Below, one piece after another: positions 31,820-39,749 of a stretch of DNA of 64,000 nucleotides. The stretch's first letter is position 1; each line of letters opens with the position of its first letter. The notes beneath the pieces were generated by a model that saw nothing but the letters and a program-made list of their open reading frames with translations, searched no databases and was not told the origin of the DNA. Origin of the DNA: Shimia sp. (lineage in GTDB: Bacteria; Pseudomonadota; Alphaproteobacteria; Rhodobacterales; Rhodobacteraceae); contig NZ_JAKVCW010000017.1 of assembly GCF_022448905.1 (NCBI RefSeq), forward strand, positions 17,169 through 81,168, written 5' to 3'. Position numbers and translations under genes: made by a program.

Positions 31820-32878
31820 TTACAATTCAGCGCGAACCTGCGCCAGTTCTCCTGCGACAGCTTTGATGCTCTTGGATTTTAAAGGCCCATAGAGGCACGC
31901 GCTTTGCTGGTTGGTATCGCGGCAAAAGGCGTTGATGGACCGGATCAAAGGGCGGTTCATATAGGGGCTGGCGCGCCCAACGGCATAGCCAAGATCGCGT
32001 AGCTCCATCTGCACAATCCGCACATATGCGTTTTTGTTGATTTTGGCCGCCACCGAGAGCCCGCGTGCAAACACATCATTTGGCGCCGCGCGCACAATCT
32101 CTTCAGAGGCACGCCAGAACTGAGCCGGGTTTTGATCTCTTGCCAGATACAACCCTTCTTCGACTTGGATTTTTGCACGCAATCCTTCGGTTTGCAGAAG
32201 CCGGTCACGGGTGGCGAGCGTGCCACGTGCATGTCCAACAACCCGATAGTATTTCAGCAAGGCTTCTGCCGCTTTGGCGTCGCCATCCGCATGACGCTTG
32301 TGCAGCTGGTCCAGAGTGTCGGTCACATCAACCCGTTGCGAGAGATCCCGCGTCAGGGCGTCTAGTAACAGCATCTGACCATCGCGGCTGTCTGCCTTTG
32401 CCAACTTGACCAGTGTTGGAATACCCAAATGGGGATCGGACAAGGGGCCCAGGCGGCCCGTCGCATGGGCCCAGGCAAGAACCGCCTCACCTTGTTGCAG
32501 ACCTAGGGCTGACGCGGCCAACAAGCTCTGCTGCGCAGCCTCGTAGTCTTGCGACGAAAGCTGTACTTTGCCCAAGGACACAAGGGACTTGCTTTGTCCC
32601 AGCTCAACGGCTTTGTCATAGTAAGCGATGGCCTGCGCGGTGTCTTGGTTTCCGCCGATCCCCTTGAAACGAAAGTAGCCCAACCGATCACAGGCCCGCG
32701 CATAGCCGTCGGTACAAATCGACTGCAAGGTGCGGATGGCCTCTTTCGGCGCATCTGAGAGAGATGCCATCGCCTCGTTGTAGAGCGCTTTAGGGGAAAC
32801 CTCTGCATGGGCTTGCGGCAGGCTGACCACCCCGCCAGCGACACAGCCTAGCGCGAGACATTTGAGCATGTGTAACAT
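31820..32878 (-). CDS. Exported Sel1/TPR-repeat protein, AlgK-like
   Basis: Periplasmic helical-repeat protein of 352 residues. The signal peptide ends near LPQAHA-EVS; a weak lipobox (LALGC) inside the signal could instead make it a lipoprotein. Sel1-like repeats are visible (GYARACDRLGYFRFKGIGG, then AIAYYDKAVELGQ; KSLVSLGKVQLSSQDYEAA). The C-terminal part (VQMELRDLGYAVGRASPYMN, then RSINAFCRDTN) looks like a small peptidoglycan-binding-type helical module. AlgK, the scaffold of alginate export in Pseudomonas, is a Sel1-repeat lipoprotein, so a role in the nearby polymer system is possible, but the Sel1 fold is widespread. Not clearly recognised beyond the fold. Confidence 0.7.
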   Translation of the reverse strand: MLHMLKCLALGCVAGGVVSLPQAHAEVSPKALYNEAMASLSDAPKEAIRTLQSICTDGYARACDRLGYFRFKGIGGNQDTAQAIAYYDKAVELGQSKSLVSLGKVQLSSQDYEAAQQSLLAASALGLQQGEAVLAWAHATGRLGPLSDPHLGIPTLVKLAKADSRDGQMLLLDALTRDLSQRVDVTDTLDQLHKRHADGDAKAAEALLKYYRVVGHARGTLATRDRLLQTEGLRAKIQVEEGLYLARDQNPAQFWRASEEIVRAAPNDVFARGLSVAAKINKNAYVRIVQMELRDLGYAVGRASPYMNRPLIRSINAFCRDTNQQSACLYGPLKSKSIKAVAGELAQVRAEL

Positions 32879-33110
32879 TTCAACCTCCTACTGATTGGCA
32901 ACCAGTATGGTGGCGATGCTGAAGTCCGAAGCGCGCGCGAAAGTATAGTGGGACGCGCATTTGGCGATACTGCGGTTCTGATGTGGGGTCACTCAGCTTG
33001 GTGGCTTGTGAGCCCGTCGGCCTTTTGTCTTGCCGGTCTCTCGGCGACGGTGATCGGCGCATGGGGCGTTGGCGTTGCAGTGCCAATCAAAAACCATGCG
33101 CCAAAGCTGT

Positions 33111-34217
33111 TTAGGTGATCTCCGACATCTCGACGGATCGCTTCTCTTGGATGGAGGTTTGCGCCGCGATGCCCATCAGGACAGCCATTTTGCCGTCGGT
33201 CAAGCTCACCTCGGGTGTGGACCGCTCACCGCGCACCAATTCCAGGAAATATTTGTGCTGATAAAAGGTTGAGCCGTTGTGGTCGCCAGCATCGAGGATG
33301 TCCGGGTCCACAGGGATCTCTTTTTCAACGGGACCTTTGGGCGCACGCGGAGACAGGATGAGCTTGGGGGTGGGCGCGGCGCCAAGATGTGCAGGCCAGA
33401 AACGGCCTGGTCCGGGGACCAGCGCCTCGATTTTGCCTTTGGGGCCGACTGCCGCGATTTCTTCCTGATATTCGGCACCTTCGGCAAACATGCACAGTTC
33501 GAGCATCGCGCGGGCACCGTTATCGAAATCGACGATGACATATCCATTGTCGAGAATGTCCGGCGCTTGCCCGTCATAGAGTTCGTCCAGATGGTTCGCG
33601 TCCTGCCCGCCCGAGGCCATCACGCGCACCGGCTCTGATCCAAGCGTCAGGCGCATGAGATCAAAGAAGTGGCAGCACTTTTCCACAAATGTCCCGCCGG
33701 ATTTGGCGTTGAAACGGTTCCAGTCATCGACCTTTTCAAGAAAGGGAAACCGGTGTTCACGGATGGTCAGCATTTTGATGCCGCCGGTGACATCTGCTGC
33801 GTTTTTTAGGAACGCCGCGACCGGCGGCATATAGCGGTACTCCATCGCAACCCAGGCCGGGGCGGGATAGCTGGCGATGAACGCGTCGATTTGGGCCAGA
33901 TCTTGCGGATCGGTGTACAACGGTTTCTCGACAAGGATGGGCAAAGGACGGAGCTGGGCGATCTCTTGCAGCTGGGCTACATGGCAGAAATTCGGGCTGG
34001 CGATCAGCAGGCAGTCCAGAGTGTCTACGGCCAGCAGTTCTTCCAGGCTGTCAACAAACCGCGCATCGGGCGCGAAACGCGCGCTCTCCGTGCGCATTTG
34101 GGCGTTGGGTTCGAAGATGGCCCCAACTTCCGTGTTCGGGAGGAGTGCAATGTTGCGCAGGTGTTCTTGCCCCATCATGCCGCAGCCGATGATCCCGTAG
34201 GTGGTGGGTTTCGTCAT
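33111..34217 (-). CDS. Gfo/Idh/MocA-family enzyme; candidate NAD-dependent sulfoquinovosidase
   Basis: Rossmann-fold enzyme of 368 residues. Nucleotide loop GIIGCGMMGQEHLRN; LLIASPNFCHVAQL then LVEKPLYTDPQ (catalytic Lys motif EKP); active-site region GGTFVEKCCHFFDLMRL, in place of the usual D-G-H triad. It lies 8 nt after the GntR gene on the same strand, divergent from a flavin monooxygenase of the SmoC type. A family of NAD-dependent sulfoquinovosidases with this fold (CAZy GH188, from knowledge) is found in sulfosugar gene clusters that lack a classical GH31 sulfoquinovosidase, as this one does. That assignment is inference; a plain sugar dehydrogenase remains possible. Confidence 0.85.
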   Translation of the reverse strand: MTKPTTYGIIGCGMMGQEHLRNIALLPNTEVGAIFEPNAQMRTESARFAPDARFVDSLEELLAVDTLDCLLIASPNFCHVAQLQEIAQLRPLPILVEKPLYTDPQDLAQIDAFIASYPAPAWVAMEYRYMPPVAAFLKNAADVTGGIKMLTIREHRFPFLEKVDDWNRFNAKSGGTFVEKCCHFFDLMRLTLGSEPVRVMASGGQDANHLDELYDGQAPDILDNGYVIVDFDNGARAMLELCMFAEGAEYQEEIAAVGPKGKIEALVPGPGRFWPAHLGAAPTPKLILSPRAPKGPVEKEIPVDPDILDAGDHNGSTFYQHKYFLELVRGERSTPEVSLTDGKMAVLMGIAAQTSIQEKRSVEMSEIT

Positions 34218-34225
34218 AGTGCCTC

Positions 34226-34936
34226 CTAAGTCAGGCGTTGGATGTAGATAGAGTGTTCCGGGTCAAACCAGGTGCGGGAAAACTCGACTGGGGCGGTGGC
34301 TTGCGACCAACTCAGGCGTTCGATGTAGCCTGAAACTGCCCCCGGCTTCTGTCCAAATGTCTCTGGCGCCCAGTCTGGCACGTGCCCGATGGAGACGCGG
34401 TCTTCGGCGCGGCGAATCCAGAAGCCGAGCTGTTTTTGATAATAGTGGTAAAGTGATTCCGACAGTTTTGCCGGGTCCACTTTGCCTGCGTCGCCGTCTA
34501 GCCAGATTTCTTCGACGGCGATCACAACCTCGTCCAGATACCGCAACCTGCGAATCCGTGTGCCGTGATTCGACGTGCCAAATGTTGGGAGGTCGACCGG
34601 CTTCTCCATGCCATGCACCGAGAGGATGTCTGCGGTTGGCAATCCGCCACCCTCGGGCAACTCCAATCGGAACATGGAGTAAACGCTGCGTCCGCTTTGC
34701 GTAGCACGCACGTAGTTGCCTGACCCTTGAACGCGCTCCAGCATGCCTTGCTTCTCCAGCTCGGCAAGAGATTTGCGCAATGTACGCACGGTGGTTCCGT
34801 ATTGCTTGGCAAGCTCGCGTTCAGGCGGCAAGCGCTCTCCGTCCACCAGACGGCCCGCCGCGATCTCGCGGATCAGGGTTTCGCTGATCTGCAAATAGAG
34901 CGGCAAGGCCGTGCTGGAGAGGTCTGGATTTGACAT
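34226..34936 (-). CDS. GntR/HutC-family transcriptional regulator (UTRA ligand domain)
   Basis: Local repressor of 236 residues. The N-terminal winged HTH has PLYLQISETLIREIAAGRL, LPPERELAKQYGTTVRTLRK and the wing GMLERVQGSGNYV. The C-terminal UTRA domain shows TRIRRLRYLDEVVIAVEEIW and YIERLSWSQATAPVEFSRTW. It is divergent from the monooxygenase gene, with 91 bp between starts, and co-oriented with the Gfo/Idh/MocA gene, so it probably controls both directions. Repeated ATTGAT half-sites between the two genes are candidate operators. The ligand may be the sulfosugar or a breakdown product. Confidence 0.92.
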   Translation of the reverse strand: MSNPDLSSTALPLYLQISETLIREIAAGRLVDGERLPPERELAKQYGTTVRTLRKSLAELEKQGMLERVQGSGNYVRATQSGRSVYSMFRLELPEGGGLPTADILSVHGMEKPVDLPTFGTSNHGTRIRRLRYLDEVVIAVEEIWLDGDAGKVDPAKLSESLYHYYQKQLGFWIRRAEDRVSIGHVPDWAPETFGQKPGAVSGYIERLSWSQATAPVEFSRTWFDPEHSIYIQRLT

Positions 34937-34951
34937 GGATCATCTCGAAAA

Positions 34952-34979
34952 ATTGATACACCATTGATCTACATCAAAT
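34952..34979. promoter_or_regulatory. Candidate GntR operator: three ATTGAT/ATCAAAT half-sites
   Basis: ATTGAT at 34952 and 34963 (11 bp apart, one helical turn) and ATCAAAT at 34973-34979 in opposite orientation; a further AATCAA lies at 34987-34992. The outer TTGAT and ATCAA form an inverted repeat. All are in the 91-bp divergent region, the expected place for GntR-family control. Confidence 0.45.
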
Positions 34980-35027
34980 CGCAGTTTAATCAAGAGGTAA
35001 GGAGAACGAGATTTTGGGAGGAACTCG

Positions 35028-36182
35028 ATGACCGTCGTACCGGTGACATCAGCTGATCTGGATGCTGTGGAAGTGTCGTGGTTTGCCGCGCTGTGTTCAG
35101 ACGATTACCAGTTCCTTGGCGTGCCAGATGGCGATCTGCGGTCGTCCTGGGCGCATAGCTCAAACATCGTGAAAGAAGCTGAGGCTCAAGGGTTTCGCAA
35201 CATTTTGTGCCCGTCTTCTTATCAAGTGGGGCAGGACACGCTGAGCTTCGTGGCGGGTTGCGCACCGATCACCAGCAAGATCAACTTGCTGGCCGCCGTG
35301 CGCTGTGGCGAGATGCAGCCGATCATGCTGGCGCGTACGCTGGCGACGTTGGACCACATGTTGGAAGGTCGGCTGACCGTGAACATCATCTCGTCCGACT
35401 TTCCCGGTGAAAAGGCCGAGAGCAGCTATCGCTACCAGCGCTCGCGGGAAGTTGTCGAAATTCTGAAGCAGGCTTGGACCCAGGGTGAGATCAACCACGA
35501 AGGTGAGGTCTACAACTTCCAGGGCCTGACAACCGATCCTGTGGTTCCGTATCAGACTGGCGGACCTCTGCTCTACTTTGGTGGCTATTCGCCGGATGCG
35601 TTGGAACTCTGCGGGCAGCATTGCGATGTGTATCTGATGTGGCCGGAGAAGATGGACGAACTGGCCGGGCGCATGAAGGCGGTGAACGCGGTGGCGGAAC
35701 GCTATGGCCGGACCCTCGATTACGGCCTGCGCGTGCATGTGATTGTCCGGGACACCGAGGCCGAAGCCCGTGAATATGCCGACTACATTGTGTCTAAACT
35801 CGATGACGAGCAGGGGCGCGCCATCCGTGAACGTGCGCTGGACGCGAAATCTCTGGGCGTGTCGCATCAGGCGAAAAACCGCGATGTGGCCGACGATGAT
35901 GGCTTCATTGAGCCGCATCTCTGGACCGGCGTGGGCCGGGCGCGATCTGGTTGTGGCGCGGCACTGGTCGGGTCAACCGATCAGGTTTTGTCCAAGCTTG
36001 AAGCCTATAAGAAGATGGGGATGCGGGCCTTTGTTCTGTCTGGCTATCCGCATGTGGACGAGGCCAAGCATTTTGGCGCCCGCGTGATGCCGCATCTCAA
36101 CACTGTATCGCTGCCGCATGCCTATGGGCGCGTGCCAGCTTCCACGCCGCAGACCCCCCTTGGTATTGGAGAACGCCGCTGA
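35028..36182 (+). CDS. LLM-class flavin-dependent sulfonate monooxygenase, SmoC-like (sulfoquinovose monooxygenase candidate)
   Basis: Cytoplasmic FMNH2-dependent monooxygenase of the bacterial luciferase/SsuD family, 384 residues. Such enzymes cleave C-S bonds, releasing sulfite and an aldehyde. Family landmarks: SWFAALCSDDYQFLGVP at the N terminus, AEAQGFRNILCPSSYQ, AAVRCGEMQP, GRLTVNIISSDFPGE, PLLYFGGYSPDALEL and SGCGAALVGSTDQV. The last motif also carries the phosphate/flavin contact. GGGAGG precedes the ATG. It overlaps the aldo-keto reductase gene by 1 nt, which overlaps a flavin reductase gene. That triple is the catalytic core of the sulfo-SMO pathway known from Agrobacterium, in which sulfoquinovose becomes 6-oxo-glucose. 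Alkanesulfonate specificity is the alternative. Confidence 0.88.
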   Translation: MTVVPVTSADLDAVEVSWFAALCSDDYQFLGVPDGDLRSSWAHSSNIVKEAEAQGFRNILCPSSYQVGQDTLSFVAGCAPITSKINLLAAVRCGEMQPIMLARTLATLDHMLEGRLTVNIISSDFPGEKAESSYRYQRSREVVEILKQAWTQGEINHEGEVYNFQGLTTDPVVPYQTGGPLLYFGGYSPDALELCGQHCDVYLMWPEKMDELAGRMKAVNAVAERYGRTLDYGLRVHVIVRDTEAEAREYADYIVSKLDDEQGRAIRERALDAKSLGVSHQAKNRDVADDDGFIEPHLWTGVGRARSGCGAALVGSTDQVLSKLEAYKKMGMRAFVLSGYPHVDEAKHFGARVMPHLNTVSLPHAYGRVPASTPQTPLGIGERR

Positions 36183-37072
36183 TGAACCGTGTCGAAATCG
36201 CAAACGGGCTGAGCTTCAGCCGTCTGGTGTATGGCATGTGGCGTGTGGCCGATGATGCGGACACGTCGCCAGAATACGTAGAAGCAAAAATCCAAGCCTG
36301 TCTGGATCAGGGGATCACGACCTTTGATCAGGCGGACATCTATGGTGACTACGGGGCCGAAGCGGTGCTGGGCGGGGCGCTAAAAGCCAACCCGGCGTTG
36401 CGCAATCAGATCGAGATTGTGACCAAGTGCGATATCGTCGCGCCCATCGGGATTTATGCCGACAAGCCGGTCAAATACTACGACACCTCGCGCGCGCACA
36501 TCGAAGCCTCAGTGAACCGGTCTCTGAGTGAGATGGGGGTGGATCATGTGGATCTTCTGTTGATCCACCGCCCCGACCCTTTGATGGATCACAACGAAAC
36601 CGGCGCGGCGCTGGATGATCTGGTGGCGTCAGGCAAGGTGCGCTCCGTCGGCGTCTCCAACTTCCGCCCCTGGGACTGGAAGCTTTTGCAGTCGGCGATG
36701 AAGACGCCGCTGGCCACCAACCAAATCGAGATTTCACTGGCGGAACTGTCCCCGTTCACAAATGGGGATTTGGCCTTCCATCAACAGCATGACCAGCCTG
36801 TCATGGCATGGTCGCCGCTTGGTGGCGGCAGCCTGATGACCGGAACAGGGGATGTGGCGGATCGTTTGGATCGTATTGCGGCAGAGCAGGGCGTGGATCG
36901 CGCCGCTGTGGCCGTGGCGTTCCTGTTGCGCCACCCAACCCGTATCCTGCCGGTTCTGGGCACCAACAACCTTGATCGAATCAAGATGATTTCGGACGCG
37001 GAGAAGGTCACACTGGACCGCGAAACCTGGTTCTCTCTCTACGAAGCCGCGCTCGGCAAGGAGGTCCCATGA
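36182..37072 (+). CDS. Aldo-keto reductase, SmoB-like (6-oxo-glucose reductase candidate)
   Basis: NADPH-dependent reductase with a TIM-barrel fold, 296 residues. The catalytic tetrad is visible: Asp and Tyr in FDQADIYGDYGAEAVLG, Lys in EIVTKCDIV, His in LLLIHRPDPL. The C-terminal cofactor motif reads RILPVLGTNNLDRI. The N terminus SRLVYGMWRVADDADTSPE is typical of the YdhF-like group to which, as I recall, SmoB belongs. In the sulfo-SMO pathway this enzyme reduces 6-oxo-glucose from the monooxygenase to glucose. It overlaps the monooxygenase by 1 nt and the flavin reductase by 4 nt, so the three enzymes are made together. Confidence 0.92.
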   Translation: MNRVEIANGLSFSRLVYGMWRVADDADTSPEYVEAKIQACLDQGITTFDQADIYGDYGAEAVLGGALKANPALRNQIEIVTKCDIVAPIGIYADKPVKYYDTSRAHIEASVNRSLSEMGVDHVDLLLIHRPDPLMDHNETGAALDDLVASGKVRSVGVSNFRPWDWKLLQSAMKTPLATNQIEISLAELSPFTNGDLAFHQQHDQPVMAWSPLGGGSLMTGTGDVADRLDRIAAEQGVDRAAVAVAFLLRHPTRILPVLGTNNLDRIKMISDAEKVTLDRETWFSLYEAALGKEVP

Positions 37073-37596
37073 TGTCTGCTCACACTGTCGGGGGAAAGCT
37101 CAGCTTTGTGCCCGACCCGAACAACACACGGCTGCTGCGTGACGCGTTTGGACGGTTTGCCACCGGGGTGACCATTGTCACGGCCGCATCGGAAAACGGT
37201 CCGGTGGCGATCACCGCGAACAGTTTTTCCTCGGTGTCATTGACCCCGCCTCTGGTGCTGTGGTCCCCTGACAAGAACTCGCGCCGGTTTCCGCATTTTG
37301 AGCGCGCAACCCATTATGCGATCCATGTGCTGTCGGCCGAACAGGACGATCTTTGCTGGACGGTGGCCAAAGATGCCTTTGGCTTGGCGGATGTCGCGCA
37401 CCAGGTGAACGATTGGGGCGTGCCTATTTTGGACAATTGTCTTGCGCGGTTCGAGTGCACTCGCTCTGCGATTTACGAAGGCGGCGATCACGCGATTGTT
37501 CTTGGACATGTTGACCGCGCAACCATGCGTGAAGACGGAGATGCACTGACTTTCTACAAGGGCCAAATGGGCCAGATTGCCGCCGTAAAACAATAA
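37069..37596 (+). CDS. Flavin reductase (NAD(P)H:FMN), SmoA-like
   Basis: Supplies reduced FMN to the monooxygenase, 175 residues, HpaC/DIM6-NTAB split-barrel family. Typical motifs: DAFGRFATGVTIVTA near the N terminus, PVAITANSFSSVSLTPPLVLW, FAVHVLS-type strand YAIHVLSAEQ, and the His-containing HAIVLGHVD near the C terminus. Start ATG 37069 overlaps the aldo-keto reductase stop (ATGATG; 37072 is an equal alternative). A two-component flavin system needs exactly such a partner, so context and fold agree. Confidence 0.92.
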   Translation: MMSAHTVGGKLSFVPDPNNTRLLRDAFGRFATGVTIVTAASENGPVAITANSFSSVSLTPPLVLWSPDKNSRRFPHFERATHYAIHVLSAEQDDLCWTVAKDAFGLADVAHQVNDWGVPILDNCLARFECTRSAIYEGGDHAIVLGHVDRATMREDGDALTFYKGQMGQIAAVKQ

Positions 37597-37608
37597 GATC
37601 GGCGGCCT

Positions 37609-37631
37609 GCATTCTGAAGAGGACAGAATGC
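37609..37631 (+). terminator. Hairpin between flavin reductase and TRAP genes
   Basis: GCATTCTG (37609-37616) / CAGAATGC (37624-37631), 8-bp perfect stem, 7-nt loop, no T-run. It probably separates expression of enzymes and transporter, or is a processing site, rather than a complete terminator. Confidence 0.55.
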
Positions 37632-37653
37632 TAAACGGGAGGAGAAGAACACG

Positions 37654-38244
37654 ATGAAGGCAGTCTTTGCTGTCTTGAATCTGTTGCGTCCACTGAACTC
37701 CGGACTGTTGGCAGTCGGGCGTTGGCTGGGCGTATTCGCCATTGGCGTGATGGTCGCGGCGATCCTGATCCAAGTGTTTTTTCGCTATGTGTTGGGTAGC
37801 GCATTGCCCTGGCCCGACGAGGCGGCACGCTTCTTCATGTTGTGGATGACGGGCCTGATGGCGCCCACAGCGTTCCGCAATGGGGGCTTTGTGGCGATCG
37901 ACTTCATTGATGCGGTGATCAAAGGCAAGGCGATGCATCTTCTGCAGTTTGCCCTGCTGTTGATCAGCCTGACCGTGCTGATCGTCGGGGCGCAGATCGG
38001 CTACAAAGAGGTCACCGGGCTTGGGGGGCGTTTCGCCACCGCGTCACTGTATCTGCCGACGTCTCTGACGTTTGACGAATGGTACCGGATCCCGCGCAGT
38101 TGGATGATGCTGTCCCTTCTGGTGGGCATCGTGTTGTTGATCCTGGTGAACATCGAGCTGTTGTTGGAGCGCTTTGTCCGGCTCCTGGGCATGGGGGACC
38201 GCCTGCCAGCGCGGTCAGGCCTGACAATCGGAGGGTCTGAGTAA
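37654..38244 (+). CDS. TRAP transporter small permease subunit (DctQ family)
   Basis: Four-helix membrane subunit of the tripartite importer, 196 residues. DctQ hallmarks: VFFRYVLGSALPWPDEAARF (the conserved FxRYVxxxxxxWxxExxR region) and FFMLWMTGLMAPTAFRNGG. GGGAGGAG precedes the ATG. Its stop TAATG overlaps the start of the large subunit. A longer C-terminal tail of about 30 polar residues is present. It belongs with DctM and DctP, which follow, and with the sulfonate enzymes upstream. Confidence 0.93.
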   Translation: MKAVFAVLNLLRPLNSGLLAVGRWLGVFAIGVMVAAILIQVFFRYVLGSALPWPDEAARFFMLWMTGLMAPTAFRNGGFVAIDFIDAVIKGKAMHLLQFALLLISLTVLIVGAQIGYKEVTGLGGRFATASLYLPTSLTFDEWYRIPRSWMMLSLLVGIVLLILVNIELLLERFVRLLGMGDRLPARSGLTIGGSE

Positions 38245-39713
38245 TGCTGATCTGGTTCCTTCCGCTGTTTCTGTTCCTTCTTTTGGTGGGGCTGCCGGTG
38301 TTTTTCTGCCTGCTGGCTGCGCCCGGCGCGTTGCTTTGGCTCAACGGGCAAGAGCGCGACATCACGTTGTTGTACCGCAACCTTTACAATGGCATGGACA
38401 GCTTCCCCCTGATGGCCATCCCGTTTTTCATGTTGGCGGGCGAGTTGATGAACCGGGGCGGGATCACCGTGCGTCTGGTTGAGTTCTCCCAAGCTTTGAT
38501 GGGCCATTTGCGGGGCGGGCTTGCGCAGGTGAACATCCTGTCGTCGATCCTGTTTGCCGGGCTGTCGGGTTCGGCGGTCGCAGACACTTCTGCGCTTGGT
38601 TCCATGCTGATCCCGGCGATGGAGCGTGAAGGCTACACCCGGAAATTTGCTGCCGCCGTGACCGCTGCGAGTTCTGTTATTGGGCCGATCATTCCACCCT
38701 CAGGCATCATGATCATCTACGCCTACGTTATGGGCGAAAGCGTTGCCGCGTTGTTCCTGGCGGGCATTGTCCCGGGCATTTTGGTGGGCGTTGGCCTAAT
38801 GGTGATGGTCCGCGTCATGGCCGACAAATACGATCTGCCCGCGGCGCGCCGTGTCACGTTTGAGAACGTCGAGATCGGCGGTTTGGAAAGCTGGGTGTCT
38901 TTTGGGCTTGTGCGGCTGAACCTCGGGCTTTTGCTGGTGCAATTTGCCCCGGCAGCTGACACAACCCTGTCCAAATGGCTGACCTTCCTCGGTGCGGTGC
39001 TTCTGGCGCATGGATTGATGCTCGGATTGCGCCGTGTGGTCAGCCCCGAATTCCGCATTGTCTGCAAGCGCGCGGTGGTGCCACTGCAGACGCCAATCCT
39101 GATCCTTGGCGGTATTTTGGCCGGTGTGTTCACACCGACAGAGGCCGCCGCTGTCGCAGTTGCCTATGCGCTGTTGGTTGGGTTCCTGGTGCTGCGGACC
39201 ATGAAGTTGAAAGACTTGCCGGAGGTTTTCACTCGGGCCGGGATCACATCCGCCGTGGTGCTGCTGTTGGTGGGCGCGGCCATGTCGTTCAAAACAGTGG
39301 TCAGCCTCAGCCACGCGCCAGAAATTCTGGCCGAGTTCATTCTGACCTTGTCGGAGAACCCTCTGATCTTGCTGTTCCTGATCAACCTGCTGCTCTTCGT
39401 GGTGGGCATGTTTCTGGACGCGGGCCCCGCGATCATCATTCTTGGCCCGATTTTGGCGCCGGTCTTTGAAGGGCTTGGGGTCGAGTCCGTGCACTTTGCC
39501 ATCATCATGTGCGTAAACCTGACCGTGGGCTTGGCCACGCCCCCGATGGGGCTAGTGCTATTTGTCGCTGCCTCAGTCTCGCACGAGCGGGTGACGACCA
39601 TCGCCAAAGCCATTCTGCCGTTCCTAGCGGTCGAGGTCGCTGTGATCTTCTTGATCACCTTTGTGCCTGAAATCTCTCTGACCATTCCGAAGCTAACGGG
39701 GTTCTTGAACTGA
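38244..39713 (+). CDS. TRAP transporter large permease subunit (DctM family)
   Basis: Main sodium-driven transport subunit, 489 residues, with about 12 helices. Family motifs: SFPLMAIPFFMLAGELMNRGG, VNILSSILFAGLSGSAVADT, VIGPIIPPSGIMIIYAYV and, near the C terminus, FAIIMCVNLTVGLATPPMGL. It is longer than typical 425-430-residue DctM proteins because of a stretch around residues 215-260 (VSFGLVRLNLGLLLVQFAPA and following), which inserts extra hydrophobic sequence. Likely substrate is an organic acid, here possibly an anionic sulfosugar. Confidence 0.93.
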   Translation: MLIWFLPLFLFLLLVGLPVFFCLLAAPGALLWLNGQERDITLLYRNLYNGMDSFPLMAIPFFMLAGELMNRGGITVRLVEFSQALMGHLRGGLAQVNILSSILFAGLSGSAVADTSALGSMLIPAMEREGYTRKFAAAVTAASSVIGPIIPPSGIMIIYAYVMGESVAALFLAGIVPGILVGVGLMVMVRVMADKYDLPAARRVTFENVEIGGLESWVSFGLVRLNLGLLLVQFAPAADTTLSKWLTFLGAVLLAHGLMLGLRRVVSPEFRIVCKRAVVPLQTPILILGGILAGVFTPTEAAAVAVAYALLVGFLVLRTMKLKDLPEVFTRAGITSAVVLLLVGAAMSFKTVVSLSHAPEILAEFILTLSENPLILLFLINLLLFVVGMFLDAGPAIIILGPILAPVFEGLGVESVHFAIIMCVNLTVGLATPPMGLVLFVAASVSHERVTTIAKAILPFLAVEVAVIFLITFVPEISLTIPKLTGFLN

Positions 39714-39749
39714 TACCAAAAAAACGACGTGCAACAGGAGGAAACACGC

